Shown here: positions 4,400 through 7,256 of the stretch, piece after piece
Layout: the number at the start of each line of letters is the position of its first letter
How positions within the stretch are numbered: position 1 is the first letter of the stretch
Assembly (NCBI GenBank): GCA_015494165.1
Contig: WGBS01000103.1
Coordinates: 1-7,256, forward strand
Length of the DNA stretch: 7,256 nt
Direction: 5' to 3'
Origin: Gammaproteobacteria bacterium
GTDB taxonomy: Bacteria; Pseudomonadota; Gammaproteobacteria; S144-34
The notes under the pieces: model-generated
The model's database searches: none
Told to the model about the DNA's origin: nothing
The model's input: the letters and a program-made list of their open reading frames with translations, nothing else
Made by a program: the position numbers and the translations under genes

Positions 4400-7256
4400 A
4401 TGCTCCACCTCCACCACTCGAACCGCATGGAGCGGCTCGCGGACGGGCTCGCGCGCCTGCTCGCCGAGCCGCCGGAGGACCCTTTCCGCCCCGAGACCGT
4501 GGTCGTCCAGCACCCGGGGCTCGCGCGCTGGCTCGAGATCCGCCTCGCCGAGGCGCTCGGGGTGTGCGCCAACGTGCGCTTCCCGCTCCCGGCGCGCTTC
4601 GTCTGGGAGGCGGTGCGCGCGGTGCTCGGGCCCGAGGTGCCGGAGGAGGACCCGCTCGAGCGCGGGCGGCTCGCGCTGCGCGTCTTCGCCCTCCTGCCGG
4701 AGCTCCTCGGCGAGCCGCCGTTCGCCCCCGTGCGCCGCCACCTGGGCGAGGACCCGGGCGGGCGGCGGCGCTGGCGCCTCGCGGTGCGCGTCGCCGACGT
4801 GCTCGACCGCTACCAGGTCTACCGCCCGGAGCTGCTCGAGGCCTGGGCGCGCGGCGCCGAGCCCGGCGACTGGCAGGCGGCGCTGTGGCGGGCGCTGCGC
4901 CGGGGGGTGCCCGCCACGCGCGCCGAGCTCCTGCGCCGCTTCCTCGAGCGCTGGGACGCGGAGGAGGCGCGCGCCGCGGGGGCGTTGCCGCCGCGGCTCG
5001 CCGTCTTCGGCGTCTCCAGCCTGCCGCCGCGCTACCTGGACGTGCTGCGCGCGGTGGCGGACGTCGCCGACGTGCATCTCTTCTTCCACAACCCCTCGCG
5101 CGAGTGGTGGGGCGAGATCGTCTCCGTGCGCGGGCGCGCGCAGGCCGCCGCGGCCGACGCCGATGCGGCCGCCTACCTCGAGAGCGGCAACGCGCTGCTC
5201 GCCGCGCTCGGCCGCCAGGGGCGCGACTTCCTGTGGCTGCTGCACGAGGCCGAGACGCCCATGGTCGCGCACGAGGCCTTCGAGCACCCGGCGCCGGCCG
5301 CGGGCGCGAGCCTGCTCGCGCGCGTGCAGGCCGACATCCTCGAGCTGCGCGAGGGGCCGGGCCCGGGGGGCGAGGCCGCAGTCGCGGCCGACGACCGCTC
5401 GATCGCCTTCCACGTCTGCCACGGCCCCATGCGCGAGTGCCAGGTGCTGCGCGACCGGCTGCTGGAGCTGTTCGAGACGCTGCCGGGCCTGGAGCCGCGC
5501 CAGGTGATCGTCATGGCGCCCGACATGGAGCGTTACGCCCCCTACGTCGAGGCGGTCTTCGGCGCGCCGGGCGAGGGGCCGCGCATCCCGTACGCGATCT
5601 CGGACCGGGTCCCCGCGGCCTCGGATCCGCTGGTGCGCTGGCTGGACGGCTTCCTCGCCCTCCCCGAGGGGCGCCTGACGGTCTCCGAGGTCATGGGGCT
5701 GGTGGGGGCGGCGCCCGCCCGCCGGCGCGCGGGCCTCGACGAGGAGGCGCTCGAGGCGGCGCGCGCCTGGGTGGTGGGCCACGGCGTGCGCTGGGGCGCC
5801 GACGCCGGGGACCGTGCCGCTGCAGGTCTTCCGCCGAGCACGCTCCACACCTGGCGCTTCGGCGAGGAGCGCATGCTGGCGGGCTACGCCCTCCCGGAAG
5901 GGCCGGACGCGGACTTCGCGGTCTATGCCGGCCGTATCGCGCCCGGCGCCGGCGTCGAGGGGGAGCTCGCCGACGCGCTGGGGCGCCTGTGGCGCTACCA
6001 GGAGCGCCTCGCGCGCTGGCGCCGGGAGCTGCGGCGCGAGCGCACGCCGGCCGAATGGGAGGCGGCGCTCACGGCCGCCTTCGACGAGCTGCTGGAGCCG
6101 GCGGGCGACGAGGAGGAGGGTGTGCAGCGCCTGCGCGAGGCGGTGGCGGGGCTCGCCGAGGAGGCCGAGGCCGCCGGGGCGCAGGTCCCGGTGGCGCTGC
6201 CCGCGCTGCGCCTGATGCTCGCCGGGCGTCTCGGCGAGGGGCGCGCCGGCGTGCGCTTCCTGGGCGGCGGGGTGACCTTCTGCTCGCTCGCGCCCATGCG
6301 CAGCATCCCCTTCCGCGTGGTGTGCCTCCTCGGTATGGGGGACGCGGACTTCCCGCGCCGGGCGCGGCGCCCGGAGTTCGACCGCATGGCGGGGCGCTAC
6401 CGCCGCGGCGACCGCAGCGCGCGCGACGACGACCGCTACCTGTTCCTGGAGGCGCTGCTGTCTGCGCGCGAGGCCCTGCACGTGAGCTGGGTGGGGCGCG
6501 ACCCGCGCGACGACGGCGAGCGCCAGCCCTCGGTGGTGGTGGGCGAGCTGCTGGACTACCTCGACCGCCACTACCGGCCGGCCGAGGGCGAAGGGCCGCT
6601 GCGCGAGCGCCTGGTGCACGTCCACCCGCTGCAGCCTTTCAGCCCCGCGCGCTTCGAGGAAGGGGCGCCCACGCCGAGCTACGACGGCTTCTGGCTGCCG
6701 GGCGCCCGCGCGCTCGCCGTCCAGCGCGCCGGCGGCGCCGCGGACGCGGGCGAGCGCCTCCCGGACCCGCCGGAGCCCGCGGACGAGATCGAGCTCGCGC
6801 GGCTGGCGCGCTTCCTCGCCGACCCCGCGGCCGGGTATCTCCTCGAGCGCTTCGGCGCCTCGCCGGAGGGCGACGAGCCGCTCGCGCAGGAGGACGACGA
6901 GCCCTTCGTGCTCGACCGCCTCGCCCACTACCGCCTGTGCGAGCGCCTGCTGGCCCACCACGAGCGCGGCGTCCCGCGCGGGGCGCTGGAGGCGCGCCTG
7001 CGCGCCGAGGGGGCGCTGCCGGCCGGGCACGCGGGGCGCGCCGCGCTCGCGGCGGCCTGGGCCGAGGTCGAGCGTCTGTGGCGCGACCGGGTCGAGCGCT
7101 GGTGGGGCACGCCGGAGCCGCCGCGCGAGGTGCGCCTCGCGCTCGACGCGGCGGGCGGTGGCACGGTGCGCGTCTGCGGCGTGGTGCGCGGGCGCGTGCG
7201 CGAGGGCGCGCTGCTGCGCTACCGCCCGGGGTCGCTGCGCGCGCGCACCACGCCGC
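4400..7256 (+). CDS. recC: RecBCD exonuclease V gamma subunit RecC, 5' part (runs off right edge)
   Basis: The frame is open for 952 codons from ATG 4400 to the window end. E. coli RecC is about 1122 aa, so roughly 170 residues are missing. RecC is the non-catalytic scaffold of the RecBCD helicase-nuclease. It splits the DNA strands, feeds the 3' strand through a tunnel and reads Chi. Similarity to E. coli RecC, recalled from memory, spans the whole visible length. Examples are the N-terminal HHSNRMERL, DPFRPETVVVQHPGLARWL, FPLPARFVW, DRYQVYRPELL, VFGVSSLPPRYL, QADILELREG, IAFHVCHGPMRECQVLRDRL, PYAISDRVPA, APMRSIPFRVVCLLGMGD and RGDRSARDDDRYLFLEALLSA (Asp676-678). No frameshift or internal stop was found. 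The start aligns exactly with the E. coli N-terminus, although no clear Shine-Dalgarno sequence precedes it. recB and recD would be expected downstream, outside the window. The gene is divergent from the redox gene. Confidence 0.96.
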   Translation, partial: MLHLHHSNRMERLADGLARLLAEPPEDPFRPETVVVQHPGLARWLEIRLAEALGVCANVRFPLPARFVWEAVRAVLGPEVPEEDPLERGRLALRVFALLPELLGEPPFAPVRRHLGEDPGGRRRWRLAVRVADVLDRYQVYRPELLEAWARGAEPGDWQAALWRALRRGVPATRAELLRRFLERWDAEEARAAGALPPRLAVFGVSSLPPRYLDVLRAVADVADVHLFFHNPSREWWGEIVSVRGRAQAAAADADAAAYLESGNALLAALGRQGRDFLWLLHEAETPMVAHEAFEHPAPAAGASLLARVQADILELREGPGPGGEAAVAADDRSIAFHVCHGPMRECQVLRDRLLELFETLPGLEPRQVIVMAPDMERYAPYVEAVFGAPGEGPRIPYAISDRVPAASDPLVRWLDGFLALPEGRLTVSEVMGLVGAAPARRRAGLDEEALEAARAWVVGHGVRWGADAGDRAAAGLPPSTLHTWRFGEERMLAGYALPEGPDADFAVYAGRIAPGAGVEGELADALGRLWRYQERLARWRRELRRERTPAEWEAALTAAFDELLEPAGDEEEGVQRLREAVAGLAEEAEAAGAQVPVALPALRLMLAGRLGEGRAGVRFLGGGVTFCSLAPMRSIPFRVVCLLGMGDADFPRRARRPEFDRMAGRYRRGDRSARDDDRYLFLEALLSAREALHVSWVGRDPRDDGERQPSVVVGELLDYLDRHYRPAEGEGPLRERLVHVHPLQPFSPARFEEGAPTPSYDGFWLPGARALAVQRAGGAADAGERLPDPPEPADEIELARLARFLADPAAGYLLERFGASPEGDEPLAQEDDEPFVLDRLAHYRLCERLLAHHERGVPRGALEARLRAEGALPAGHAGRAALAAAWAEVERLWRDRVERWWGTPEPPREVRLALDAAGGGTVRVCGVVRGRVREGALLRYRPGSLRARTTP

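Noticed and set aside
3460..4572. A minus-strand open frame of 370 codons spanning the redox gene and the recC start
   Set aside because: It is out of frame with the CPYC/HEAT protein and antisense to the conserved RecC N-terminus, with low-complexity composition.
3995..7030. A 1011-codon open frame on the minus strand, antisense to recC
   Set aside because: It is composed of Arg/Ala/Gly/Pro/His-rich sequence with no recognisable domain. It runs opposite a recC frame with end-to-end family similarity, and its C-terminal end is an out-of-frame reading of the redox gene. Long antisense open frames are expected at this GC content.
1..7256. Search for CRISPR arrays, tRNA/rRNA genes, insertion sequences, attachment sites and defence systems
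   Set aside because: No spaced repeats, RNA-gene signatures, transposase or integrase motifs, or composition breaks were seen. The window reads as ordinary core-genome coding DNA.

Overview
The window is very GC-rich chromosomal DNA with almost every third codon position G or C, and it is tightly packed with coding sequence. It holds two signal-transduction genes, one redox-fold gene and most of a recC gene. A RecBCD-type recC and a phosphatase/ATPase of the HsbR type both suggest a high-GC gammaproteobacterium, possibly of the Chromatiales/Ectothiorhodospiraceae kind. That placement is inference and no marker here fixes the species.

Left block (about 2-3635, plus strand). The window opens inside a gene. 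Its visible 3' part carries the last strand of a SpoIIE/PP2C-type phosphatase domain and then a complete anti-sigma-factor-like HATPase domain. Overlapping its end, or just after it, begins a large soluble hybrid histidine kinase. Its order is PAS-PAS-PAS-HisKA-HATPase-degenerate receiver-receiver-HPt. The two genes look like one transcription unit. The kinase's own HPt domain is a plausible phosphodonor for a receiver domain that the upstream protein should carry beyond the left edge. This would resemble the Pseudomonas HptB-HsbR partner-switching pathway, with HPt and kinase fused in one polypeptide.

Middle (3645-4322, minus strand). A gene convergent with the kinase encodes an unusual two-part protein: a glutaredoxin/thioredoxin fold with a CPYC active site, followed by HEAT-like helical repeats. 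The two convergent stop codons lie in opposite arms of a perfect 8-bp inverted repeat, a possible shared bidirectional terminator.

Right block (4400-7256, plus strand). Divergent from the redox gene, after 77 bp, starts recC, the gamma subunit of the RecBCD helicase-nuclease. It is open to the right edge and lacks roughly the last 170 codons compared with E. coli. A weak -10-like hexamer sits so close to its ATG that a leaderless or nearly leaderless transcript is possible. At the residues implicated in Chi recognition in E. coli, some are kept and some are changed.

No tRNA, rRNA, CRISPR array, insertion sequence or attachment site was seen, and no non-coding stretch exceeds 80 bp. The most useful leads are the kinase/HsbR-like pairing, the degenerate receiver, the Trx-HEAT fusion, the stop-codon palindrome and the altered Chi-contact positions in RecC.
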